The notes under the pieces: generated by a model
Seen by the model: only the letters and a program-made list of their open reading frames with translations
Told to the model about the DNA's origin: nothing
The model's database searches: none
Source of the DNA: Chromatiales bacterium
GTDB lineage: Bacteria; Pseudomonadota; Gammaproteobacteria; UBA6429; Thiohalophilaceae
DNA: 5,794 nt
Assembly: GCA_024641465.1 (NCBI GenBank)
Contig: JAHEDB010000168.1
Location: 1-5,794 of the forward strand
Direction: 5' to 3'
Made by a program: the position numbers and the translations under genes
Shown here: positions 1 to 5,311 of the stretch, in pieces
Numbering within the stretch: the stretch's first letter is position 1
How the letters are laid out: each line of letters begins with the position of its first letter

Positions 1-423
1 AAGAATATTATTTACAAACAGACTTTTGAAGATCGACCGAGCATGGCCAATCAGCAAAAGCGTCGCTTCCAGGAGAAGATCGACGAGTTTGTCAAACAGG
101 TCAAACCCAGCCAGTACACCGATATTACCGGCGGTATACTGCAAGCGGTCGAATTTTTGAATGAGCGAAAGACCGGCAACAAGACCATCATCATATTTTC
201 AGATATGAAAGAAGAGATTAAAAAGGGCTATGTCAGGGATATCAGCTTAAAGCTGAATGGTTTTCGGGTCATTGCCCTGAACGTAACCAAGCTGCGCACC
301 GACAATATCGACCCGCGAGAATATATCGACCGCCTGGAGGCCTGGAAAAACCGGGTTGAATCGGCTGAGGGGCAGTGGCTGGTGATTAACGATCTCGAGC
401 GTCTGGAACCGTTGTTTGAATAA
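1..423 (+). CDS. VWA-domain protein, C-terminal part (5' truncated by window)
   Basis: The reading frame is open from base 1 and ends at TAA 421-423, giving 140 residues; the first in-frame ATG at 43 is probably internal, because the frame stays open upstream and has no clear ribosome binding site there. The visible part looks like the second half of a von Willebrand factor type A domain. YTDITGG (residues 39-45) supplies the threonine of a metal-ion-dependent adhesion site, and the hydrophobic strand IIIFSDM (63-69) supplies its later aspartate (D68). The first MIDAS motif, DxSxS, should lie upstream of the window and cannot be checked. The tail (roughly 75-140) has alternating strand/helix character and no membrane segment. 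VWA domains bind protein partners through a divalent metal; the actual role here is unknown. It could be a lipoprotein or a cytoplasmic VWA protein, which only the missing N-terminus would show. Confidence 0.6.
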   Translation, partial: KNIIYKQTFEDRPSMANQQKRRFQEKIDEFVKQVKPSQYTDITGGILQAVEFLNERKTGNKTIIIFSDMKEEIKKGYVRDISLKLNGFRVIALNVTKLRTDNIDPREYIDRLEAWKNRVESAEGQWLVINDLERLEPLFE

Positions 424-443
424 AGTGTATTGCCTCATTTCCT

Positions 444-468
444 CGCCTGTCAGCCCTGCTGACAGGCG
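444..468 (+). terminator. Strong hairpin, possible terminator after the VWA gene
   Basis: CGCCTGTCAG (444-453) pairs perfectly with CTGACAGGCG (459-468), with an extra C-G closing the loop. It lies 21 bases after the stop codon. The following bases, ATTATAC, are only a poor U-tract, so termination may be weak or Rho-assisted. The hairpin itself is certain; its function is inferred from position. Confidence 0.5.
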
Positions 469-559
469 ATTATACATACCCATAAAACCATACAAAAATA
501 GTATGTAATTCGTCCGGTCCTGACTAGTTGCTTATCCACCCCTGCTTACTCGTGATAAA

Positions 560-590
560 TTGACACCTAACGGTGTTATTCAGCTGTTAA
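560..590 (+). promoter_or_regulatory. Weak sigma-70 promoter candidate for the DUF1249 gene
   Basis: A perfect -35 hexamer TTGACA (560-565) is followed by TGTTAA (585-590) as a poor -10, with a long 19-base spacer. A small inverted repeat, ACACC/GGTGT (563-567 and 572-576), lies between them and could be an operator or chance. The rest of the gap from 424 to 680 shows only the hairpin at 444-468 and a short inverted repeat CATAC/GTATG (489-505). Confidence 0.3.
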
Positions 591-680
591 TCTATTCGCA
601 TCAACCTTTAAGTCGCATGACTTATGGCCGATATAAGTCGTAATGCTGGCAATAATACCAGTGAGGTAAAGGTAGACAAC

Positions 681-1133
681 ATGAGTCACACAATCGCCAC
701 GTTTCGAGCCAAAGACCCCATGTGGGTATACGAGCGTAATTACGCCCTGCTGGCCGGGTTATTTCCCCGTCAGATCGAACAGGCTATCGATACTGCCGCA
801 ATATTCAATATTGCGGGTCGTGGTGAGACCCGGATTCAGGTTGTCGAGCGGTGTCGTTACACTCTTACTTTGGTCCTGGCCGAGTCGTACAGGTCAGAAG
901 TGGTGCCCGAGATAAGCATGCGGGTCCGCCTCTATCATGATGCGCACCTGGTTGAGGTTGTCGCATATCAGGGGTTTACTGATATGCTTCCCAAACACAT
1001 GGACCTCGAACGTGGCAATCCCCAGAACCATCTGGAAAAGCGACAGGCTAACATATTGTTGCATGACTGGCTGGTTTCCCTGCAAAAATCTCAAGTCCCC
1101 ATGCAGTCTACATCGGATTGCTCTACCCAGTAA
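681..1133 (+). CDS. DUF1249 family protein (YqiB-like)
   Basis: This 150-residue soluble protein matches the pattern of the DUF1249 family, of which E. coli YqiB (about 140 residues) is a member. Recognisable points are the N-terminal WVYERNYALLAGLFP segment, CRYTLTLVLAESYRSEVVPE in the middle, MRVRLYHDAHLVEVVAYQ with the family's RLYHDA core, and a C-terminal KRQANILLHDWL helix. It has no signal peptide and no membrane segment. Its biochemical role is unknown to me. I chose ATG 681 because AAAGGT (669-673) sits seven bases upstream and the resulting length fits the family. An in-frame ATG at 624 would add 19 residues of low-complexity character with no ribosome binding site. In enterics yqiB lies near nudF and cpdA, so the neighbourhood here is different. 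Confidence 0.8.
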   Translation: MSHTIATFRAKDPMWVYERNYALLAGLFPRQIEQAIDTAAIFNIAGRGETRIQVVERCRYTLTLVLAESYRSEVVPEISMRVRLYHDAHLVEVVAYQGFTDMLPKHMDLERGNPQNHLEKRQANILLHDWLVSLQKSQVPMQSTSDCSTQ

Positions 1134-1159
1134 GGCAAGCACCTACCTTTCGTTCTACA

Positions 1160-1184
1160 GGCTTGGAGAAGTGATACCCAAGCC
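1160..1184 (+). other. Hairpin in the leader of the SPOR-domain gene
   Basis: GGCTTGG (1160-1166) pairs exactly with CCAAGCC (1178-1184) around an 11-base loop. It lies in the 74-base gap between the DUF1249 stop and the next start. No U-tract follows, so it is not a classical terminator; it might stabilise or process a shared transcript. The structure is seen, the function unknown. Confidence 0.4.
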
Positions 1185-1207
1185 GATTTACCTAAGAGGG
1201 TTTCACA

Positions 1208-1894
1208 ATGGGCAAGCACTATCGAAGTATATATGTCCTTGTTGCAGCCATAATTTTTGGTCTGTTTTTATCTGCGACCGCTTTTGCAAATCAATATAAA
1301 AAGGCGGTTGATGCGACTAATTCAGGCAATTATGATCTTGCCTTATCGATATGGAAAAAACTTGCACAACAAGGTGATCCTGTTGCGCAGTACAATCTGG
1401 CTGTGTTTTATAAAGAAGGTTATGGCGTAAGTAGTGATATTTCAGAATCCAGCCGCTGGTATAAAGCGGCTGCCCAGCACCGGCTGATCCAGGCCACTGC
1501 GCGCCTCGATAATACCAGCATCAAACCGGCTGACGAGAGTGATATCGAGCGTGAAGAGGAATCAAATGTATCTTCAGCAAAATCCAGTAAAGACCCGGTC
1601 GGTTGGGTACTCAGTCAGAACCCCCGACACTATACCCTGCAACTGGCAAGCAGCAAGAGTGAAGAACGTATCAAGCAATACTATGTAGAAAACCAGATGC
1701 AGGGAAAGGGTGGCTACTATACTAAAGAGCAGGATGGAGAGACCTGGTATTATCTGATTTATGGCGCCTATAAATCATCAGGTAATGCCAGTGAACAAAT
1801 CGAACAGTTGCCCGATGAGATACGTAAGTGGTCACCGTGGGTTAGGCGCCTGGGAAACATTCAAAAGATTATTAAGCGAAAAGAAGCTGATTAA
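1208..1894 (+). CDS. Exported Sel1-repeat and SPOR-domain protein (DamX-like C-terminus)
   Basis: This 228-residue protein has three parts. Residues 1-27 are a signal peptide with a hydrophobic core and an AFA cleavage site before N28. Residues about 30-95 hold one to two Sel1/TPR-type repeats (GNYDLALSIWKKLAQQGDP, AQYNLAVFYKEGYGV, then a WYKAAAQ helix), usually protein-binding scaffolds. After an acidic serine-rich linker (about 108-130), residues 139-222 form a SPOR domain: HYTLQLASS, ETWYYLIYGAYKS and SPWVRRLGNIQ closely follow the C-terminus of E. coli DamX. SPOR domains bind denuded septal peptidoglycan, so a periplasmic role at the division site is the natural inference. Unlike DamX it has no long cytoplasmic region, and its N-terminus looks like a cleavable signal rather than an anchor. 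AGAGGG (1195-1200) lies seven bases before ATG 1208. The first half is visibly AT-richer than its neighbours. Confidence 0.8.
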   Translation: MGKHYRSIYVLVAAIIFGLFLSATAFANQYKKAVDATNSGNYDLALSIWKKLAQQGDPVAQYNLAVFYKEGYGVSSDISESSRWYKAAAQHRLIQATARLDNTSIKPADESDIEREEESNVSSAKSSKDPVGWVLSQNPRHYTLQLASSKSEERIKQYYVENQMQGKGGYYTKEQDGETWYYLIYGAYKSSGNASEQIEQLPDEIRKWSPWVRRLGNIQKIIKRKEAD

Positions 1895-1898
1895 AATA

Positions 1899-1923
1899 AA
1901 AAGGGACTCGATGAGTCCCTTTT
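1899..1923. terminator. Bidirectional intrinsic terminator
   Basis: GGGACTC (1903-1909) and GAGTCCC (1913-1919) form a perfect seven-base-pair stem with a three-base loop, extended by four A-T pairs. A run of A before it and T after it gives a U-tract on both strands. It starts five bases after the SPOR gene stop. On the minus strand it directly follows the extra copy of the tmRNA 3' end, so it may be the original ssrA terminator. Confidence 0.85.
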
Positions 1924-1928
1924 CTTTA

Positions 1929-1945
1929 TTGGTGGAGGCGGCGGG
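1929..1945 (-). repeat. Detached copy of the tmRNA 3' end
   Basis: These 17 bases are identical to 2081-2097, which hold the 3' acceptor strand, the CCA end and part of the T stem of ssrA plus one flanking base. Read on the minus strand both copies give CCCGCCGCCTCCACCA followed by A. Identity stops abruptly at 1946, where the rest of the T arm is missing, so this copy is not a gene. Direct repeats of a tRNA or tmRNA 3' end are the classical mark of site-specific integration by tyrosine recombinases; that origin is inferred. Confidence 0.75.
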
Positions 1946-1955
1946 CGTCTCTCTC

Positions 1956-1995
1956 GGCCATCCCTGGCCTTCGCGACATTAGTGCATCCCTGCAC
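1956..1995. repeat. Pair of matched short hairpins with a shared CATCCCTG core
   Basis: GGCCA-TCCC-TGGCC (1956-1969) and GTGCA-TCCC-TGCAC (1982-1995) are two five-base-pair hairpins with the same loop and different, self-complementary stems. On the minus strand the loop is GGGA, a GNRA-type tetraloop. TCGCG (1971-1975) and CGCGA (2007-2011) can pair around the second hairpin. Different stems with one loop point to RNA or single-strand structure being kept rather than simple duplication. It may belong to a dispersed repeat family, which one window cannot show. Confidence 0.55.
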
Positions 1996-2036
1996 GTTAT
2001 CGCTCCCGCGACACGGGTTCAATATTCCCACAATAC

Positions 2037-2074
2037 AAATTAAAAAAGGGCTACATCTATCGATGCAACCCTTT
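2037..2074 (-). terminator. Intrinsic terminator of ssrA
   Basis: On the minus strand, seven bases after the tmRNA 3' CCA, AAAGGG starts a perfect stem of 13 pairs (10 plus an A-U extension, with two G-U pairs) closed by a GATA loop. It is followed by TTTTTTAATTT. The stem-loop spans 2045-2074. This is a textbook Rho-independent terminator at the expected place. Confidence 0.85.
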
Positions 2075-2081
2075 GTTAATT

Positions 2082-2443
2082 TGGTGGAGGCGGCGGGAAT
2101 CGAACCCGCGTCCGCAAATCCTCTGCCTTTGGCTCTACATGCTTATCCTGTTCTTTAATTTAGCTGGCGGCTGCCCAACAGGCGGGGATCACCGACAACG
2201 ATTCCGTTAGGTTTTAGCGCATCCACCCCGGACGTGTTTCAGCGCGATCTTGTATGGGATGACTCCGGTTATCTGAGCGTACAAGCACACATCAGGCCGA
2301 AGGCTTTAAGCTGGTTATTAAGCAGCTAAAGCGTAGTTGTCGTCGTTGGCAACTATAAAGGTTTGCAGATAGATTAACGAGGTCCTCTGCACCTCGGCAT
2401 GCACCTCCGGTTTCGTAACCCGCGTCGAAGCCAGGTCGCCCCC
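2082..2443 (-). ncRNA. ssrA: tmRNA (transfer-messenger RNA)
   Basis: This is a 362-base one-piece tmRNA, close to the 363 bases of E. coli. It acts with SmpB to free ribosomes stalled on broken mRNAs and to tag the nascent protein for proteolysis. The mature 5' end GGGGGCG (2443-2437) pairs with CGCCUCC before the ACCA 3' end, giving a seven-pair acceptor stem with one G-U. The 3' side shows a T arm with GGTTCGATTCCC and an encoded CCA. The 5' side carries the family segment GGCTTCGACGCGGGTTACGAAACC. The tag frame at 2350-2315 reads ANDDNYALAA and ends with two TAA stops, followed by a GCCTTCGGC hairpin segment. A promoter lies at 2489-2517 and a terminator at 2037-2074. smpB is directly upstream on the same strand, 90 bases away. 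Confidence 0.98.
2315..2350 (-). other. tmRNA proteolysis-tag reading frame (ANDDNYALAA, two stops)
   Basis: The resume codon is GCC (Ala) at 2350-2348. Ten codons give ANDDNYALAA, followed by TAA TAA. Together with the alanine carried by tmRNA this makes an 11-residue degron. The YALAA end is the part recognised by ClpXP and related proteases. The fourth residue is Asp where E. coli has Glu. Confidence 0.95.
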
Positions 2444-2488
2444 GTAGTGTGACTTTTCGACAGTGAGTCTATCGGAAAGTTGTCCATA

Positions 2489-2517
2489 TATATAGGTATA
2501 GTCCGGGCCTATTTCAA
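2489..2517 (-). promoter_or_regulatory. Sigma-70 promoter of ssrA
   Basis: On the minus strand TTGAAA (2517-2512) and TATATA (2494-2489) are separated by an ideal 17-base spacer. Transcription would start near 2482, giving a leader of about 40 bases that RNase P would remove. The promoter begins 17 bases after the smpB stop, and no terminator lies between, so read-through from smpB is also possible. Confidence 0.65.
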
Positions 2518-2533
2518 TAGAAGTGGCTAAAAA

Positions 2534-3013
2534 TCAACCTTTTTTCATGATGCGCTGTTTGTCTCTGTGCCAATCCCGCTCTTTGGTGCTGGCTCGTTTG
2601 TCGTGGGCCTGTTTACCCTTGGCCAGGGCGATCTCCAGCTTGGCCCGGCCCTTAACCCAGTACATGGCGGTGGGGATAAGTGTATAACCCTTGCGTTCCA
2701 CCGCACCGATCAATCGATTGAGTTCATGCCGGTTGAGCAGGAGTTTGCGACTGCGCTGTGAGTCCGGATTGATGTGGGTGGAGGCGGTTTGCAAGGGGGT
2801 AATAACCGCCCCCCACAGCCAGGCCTCGTTATTCTTGATCTGGATATAACTGTCCCGAATCTGGCCCCGGCCCTCGCGCAGGCTCTTGACCTCCCAGCCT
2901 TCCAGCACCAGGCCGGCCTCGAAGCGGTCTTCCAGGGTGTAGTCGTGGCGGGACTTTTTGTTGAGGGCAATGGTGGCGGATGGATTGCCTTTTTTGGCTT
3001 TTTTCTTATTCAT
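2534..3013 (-). CDS. smpB: SsrA-binding protein SmpB
   Basis: This 159-residue protein has the family's usual length (E. coli about 160). SmpB is a small OB-fold RNA-binding protein that holds the tRNA-like domain of tmRNA and mimics the anticodon arm in the ribosomal A site and mRNA channel. Diagnostic segments are IALNKKSRHDYTLEDRFEAG near the N-terminus, GWEVKSLREGRGQIRDSY, the HINPDSQRSRKLLLNRHEL segment, and the basic tail KERDWHRDKQRIMKKG, which inserts in the mRNA channel. I start at ATG 3013; a TTG codon directly upstream (3016) would add one residue and is unlikely. No Shine-Dalgarno sequence is present, and a perfect TATAAT ends six bases before the ATG, so the message may be leaderless. 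Its RNA partner ssrA follows on the same strand. Confidence 0.97.
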   Translation of the reverse strand: MNKKKAKKGNPSATIALNKKSRHDYTLEDRFEAGLVLEGWEVKSLREGRGQIRDSYIQIKNNEAWLWGAVITPLQTASTHINPDSQRSRKLLLNRHELNRLIGAVERKGYTLIPTAMYWVKGRAKLEIALAKGKQAHDKRASTKERDWHRDKQRIMKKG

Positions 3014-3019
3014 CAAACT

Positions 3020-3025
3020 ATTATA
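3020..3025 (-). promoter_or_regulatory. Consensus -10 box immediately before smpB
   Basis: TATAAT on the minus strand is a perfect -10 hexamer, with six bases (AGTTTG) between it and the smpB ATG. No convincing -35 is seen 16-18 bases upstream, where hexamers resemble ATCCGC. Use of this promoter would start the RNA at or within a base or two of the start codon. Confidence 0.5.
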
Positions 3026-3082
3026 TCTGACTTGGCCAATAGGCGGATACTGCCGATATAGTACTTGAGGCGGTGGTGGCTA

Positions 3083-3110
3083 TTGAGATAGGCTGCCAAT
3101 TAGTTAAAAA
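3083..3110 (+). promoter_or_regulatory. Weak promoter candidate for the symporter-ratA-rnfH run
   Basis: TTGAGA (3083-3088) and TAAAAA (3105-3110) lie 16 bases apart, each matching sigma-70 consensus at four of six positions. A second candidate -10, TATAGT (3057-3062), has TTGGCC (3032-3037) 19 bases upstream. Either would give a leader of about 30-80 bases. A promoter must lie in this divergent gap, but I cannot choose between them. Confidence 0.3.
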
Positions 3111-3148
3111 TCCTGTAGTTAGGAAAATGTGCTGAACGGGGAGATTTG

Positions 3149-4576
3149 ATGTCGGGTCAACGGGAGTCAATACACGGTCAGTGGTCGTCACGCGGGGCCT
3201 TTATCCTCGCGGCGACCGGTTCGGCGGTCGGTCTGGGGAATATCTGGAAGTTTCCCTACATCACGGGTGAAAATGGTGGCGGGGCGTTTGTACTGGTCTA
3301 TCTGGCCTGCATCGCCATCATCGGCGTTCCGATCATGATGGCCGAGATTATGCTGGGGCGGCGCGGTCGGCAAAGTCCGATCAATACCATGCATACCCTG
3401 GCGATTGAGGCCGGACATTCTACCAACTGGCAATATCTGGGCTGGCTCGGGGTCGCCGCCGGTTTCCTGATCCTGTCCTATTACAGCGTGATTGCCGGGT
3501 GGGCGGTGGCCTACGTGGTGCGTGCCGCCAGCGGTACCTTTACCAATGCCTCGGTTGAGGTGGTAAAGAATGTTTTTATTCAGTTGGTGAGTGATCCGGA
3601 AAAACTGATTGCCTGGCATTCCCTGTTTATGCTGATGACCATGTTTGTCGTCGCCCGTGGTGTGCAGGGCGGGCTGGAAAAGGCCGTCAGGCTCATGATG
3701 CCGGCGCTGTTTGTCATCCTGGTCTTACTGGTCGGGTATTCCATGCAAAACGGCGCCTTTGCCAAGGCGGTTGATTTTTTGTTTAAACCGGATTTTCATG
3801 CCCTGTTTTATCATCTGGATGGGCATGGCAAAGAATATTTTTCCTGGAATGGTGTGCTGATCGCCATGGGGCATGCCTTTTTCACTCTCAGTCTGGGAAT
3901 GGGGGCGATCATGGTCTATGGCTCCTATCTTCCGAATGGCACATCGATCGCGCAAACCACGTTTGTGATTGCCCTGGCCGATACGGTGGTGGCGCTGCTG
4001 GCGGGGCTGGCGATATTTCCCATCGTGTTTGCCAATAATCTGGAGCCGGATTCGGGACCGGGTTTGATCTTTAATACCCTGCCATTTGCCTTTGGTCATA
4101 TGGAGGGGGGCACATTATTTGGTGTGCTGTTCTTCATCCTGTTGACCTTTGCCGCCTGGACCTCGAGTATCTCACTGGTTGAACCTGCCGTGGCCTGGCT
4201 GGTTGAAAATATCGGCATCAGTCGTGTCAGGGCTGCGGTGATCACGGGCCTGGGGTGTTGGGCCGCTGGTCTGGTCACGATATTTTCCTTTAATGTCTGG
4301 TCTGATATCAAACCCCTGTCCGGTATCAAGATCTTCAAGGATAAGACAATCTTTGATTTGCTGGATTATTTGACGGCCAATATTATGTTACCGTTAGGTG
4401 GCTTGTTGATCGCGATCTTTGCCGTGTGGATCATGAGCCGCGAGGCGAGCATGGAAGAGCTGGATATGGGTAACCGGTTTGGTTACAAGCTGTGGCGCTT
4501 TCTGGTGCGATACATTACACCTGTTGCCGTGATGATCGTGTTTTTGAATGTGCTTGGAATAATCTCTTTAAAGTAG
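3149..4576 (+). CDS. Sodium:neurotransmitter symporter family (NSS/SNF) transporter
   Basis: This 475-residue inner-membrane protein belongs to the LeuT-fold NSS family, which couples uptake of amino acids or related amines to sodium entry. It has about 11-12 hydrophobic segments, as in bacterial members. The first holds the signature ATGSAVGLGNIWKFPY (residues 22-37) followed by ENGGGAFVLVY. Residues equivalent to LeuT sodium ligands can be placed: G24, A26, V27 and N31 in TM1, T246 in the TM6 motif FFTLSLGMG, and A335, T338, S339 in the TM8 motif FAAWTSS. TM7 reads ALADTVVALLAG with an acidic residue, D278, near the Na1/chloride region; its exact register is uncertain. Substrate cannot be told. 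GGGGAG (3138-3143) lies five bases before ATG 3149; a TTG one codon upstream is unlikely. ratA starts only eight bases after its stop, suggesting one transcript. Confidence 0.93.
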   Translation: MSGQRESIHGQWSSRGAFILAATGSAVGLGNIWKFPYITGENGGGAFVLVYLACIAIIGVPIMMAEIMLGRRGRQSPINTMHTLAIEAGHSTNWQYLGWLGVAAGFLILSYYSVIAGWAVAYVVRAASGTFTNASVEVVKNVFIQLVSDPEKLIAWHSLFMLMTMFVVARGVQGGLEKAVRLMMPALFVILVLLVGYSMQNGAFAKAVDFLFKPDFHALFYHLDGHGKEYFSWNGVLIAMGHAFFTLSLGMGAIMVYGSYLPNGTSIAQTTFVIALADTVVALLAGLAIFPIVFANNLEPDSGPGLIFNTLPFAFGHMEGGTLFGVLFFILLTFAAWTSSISLVEPAVAWLVENIGISRVRAAVITGLGCWAAGLVTIFSFNVWSDIKPLSGIKIFKDKTIFDLLDYLTANIMLPLGGLLIAIFAVWIMSREASMEELDMGNRFGYKLWRFLVRYITPVAVMIVFLNVLGIISLK

Positions 4577-4584
4577 TTGCAGAT

Positions 4585-5016
4585 TTGGCTGTTATCAATA
4601 AAAGTGCGCTGGTGCCCTATACCCCAAAGCAGATGTTTGTGCTGGTGGATGATGTTGAGGCCTATGCGGAATTTCTGCCCTGGTGCAGTAATAGTACAGT
4701 GCTGATCCGCACCGACTCAGAGGTAACCGCCAGCCTGGAGATCTCCCACAGTGGTTTTCAAAAGGCCTTTACCACCCGTAATGTCTATCAGGCGGATAGC
4801 CGCATTAATATGTATCTGGTCGAAGGACCATTCAAAAAGCTTGAAGGGGTGTGGCAATTTCAGGCCCTCGGCGATCAGGGTTGCAAGATCATGCTGGATC
4901 TGGAATTTGAGTTTTCCAACCGTTTACTGGGCATGACTTTTGGGCCGTTGTTTGGCCAGATTGCCGGGAGTCTGGTCGATGCCTTTACCCAGCGCGCCAA
5001 CACCATTTATGGCTGA
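4585..5016 (+). CDS. ratA: RatA, COQ10-like START-domain protein (TTG start)
   Basis: This 143-residue protein follows E. coli RatA along its length: SALVPYTPKQMFVLVDDVEAY, AFTTRN, LVEGPFKKLEGVWQF and the C-terminal FEFSNRLLGMTFGPLF. The fold is a START/polyketide cyclase-like cavity. Its eukaryotic relative COQ10 binds ubiquinone and supports respiration; E. coli RatA was reported to bind 50S subunits and block 70S assembly as a toxin, so two roles compete in the literature. I start at TTG 4585, giving MAVINKSALVPY, which lines up with the E. coli start MPQISRTALVPY. The only in-frame ATG (4492) would add 31 residues encoded inside the upstream transporter gene, with no family similarity. 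No good Shine-Dalgarno precedes the TTG, so translational coupling to the transporter stop is likely. Its own stop overlaps the ribosome binding site of rnfH. Confidence 0.93.
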   Translation: MAVINKSALVPYTPKQMFVLVDDVEAYAEFLPWCSNSTVLIRTDSEVTASLEISHSGFQKAFTTRNVYQADSRINMYLVEGPFKKLEGVWQFQALGDQGCKIMLDLEFEFSNRLLGMTFGPLFGQIAGSLVDAFTQRANTIYG

Positions 5017-5026
5017 GGAACACACC

Positions 5027-5311
5027 ATGAAAATCGAAGTCGCCTATGCCTTGCCTGATGAACAGATGATCATCCCCTTACAGGTTGAGCCGGGGGTCAC
5101 CGTTGAACAGGCGATCCGTCTGTCGGGAATAATGGAAAAACACCCGGAGATCGATTTGACGGAGAACAAGGTCGGCGTGTTTGGCAAGATCTGCAAACCC
5201 GACACGGAGTTGCGGGAACAGGATCGGGTCGAGATCTATCGCAAGCTGATCGCCGATCCCAAGGAATCGCGGCGCAAGCGCGCCGATAAGAAAGAGGCGA
5301 CTAAGGGCTAG
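5027..5311 (+). CDS. rnfH: RnfH family protein (RatB), ubiquitin-like fold
   Basis: The 94-residue product matches E. coli RatB/RnfH (96 residues) closely: KIEVAYALPDEQ at the start, VEPGVTVEQAIRLSGI, EIDLTENKVGVFGK and the hallmark DRVEIYRKLIADPKESRRKRA near the end. The family adopts a ubiquitin-like (ThiS/MoaD-type) fold but ends in a charged tail rather than a diglycine. Its role is unsettled: it was named for linkage to rnf electron-transport genes elsewhere, and RatB for pairing with RatA. I choose ATG 5027 because GAGGA (5015-5019) lies seven bases upstream; ATG 5009 in the same frame would add MAEEHT and overlap ratA. The 3' end overlaps bamE on the other strand by 11 bases. Confidence 0.94.
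   Translation: MKIEVAYALPDEQMIIPLQVEPGVTVEQAIRLSGIMEKHPEIDLTENKVGVFGKICKPDTELREQDRVEIYRKLIADPKESRRKRADKKEATKG

Noticed and set aside
532..540. DnaA box-like TTATCCACC
   Set aside because: A single near-match (eight of nine) with no second box, AT-rich unwinding region or origin-linked genes nearby.
624..680. Upstream start (ATG 624) for the DUF1249 gene
   Set aside because: No ribosome binding site, and the extra 19 residues exceed the family length; ATG 681 has a well-placed AAAGGT.
894..1299. Overlapping frames across the DUF1249 gene and its downstream gap
   Set aside because: They overlap recognised genes in other frames or strands, have no start signals and show Cys/His-rich low-plausibility products.
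1929..2030. A second, complete tRNA or tmRNA gene suggested by the CCA-end copy and the T-arm-like sequence
   Set aside because: The two pieces lie in opposite orientations, no acceptor 5' strand, D arm or anticodon arm can be found, and the copy at 1929-1945 ends inside the T stem.
2567..3061. Open frames on the plus strand opposite smpB
   Set aside because: They are antisense to a clear smpB, glycine/proline-rich and irregular in composition, and match no family.
3188..4338. Several open frames on the minus strand opposite the symporter
   Set aside because: Their products are rich in His, Arg, Gln and Pro, typical of antisense reading of a membrane protein gene; no ribosome binding sites or family motifs.
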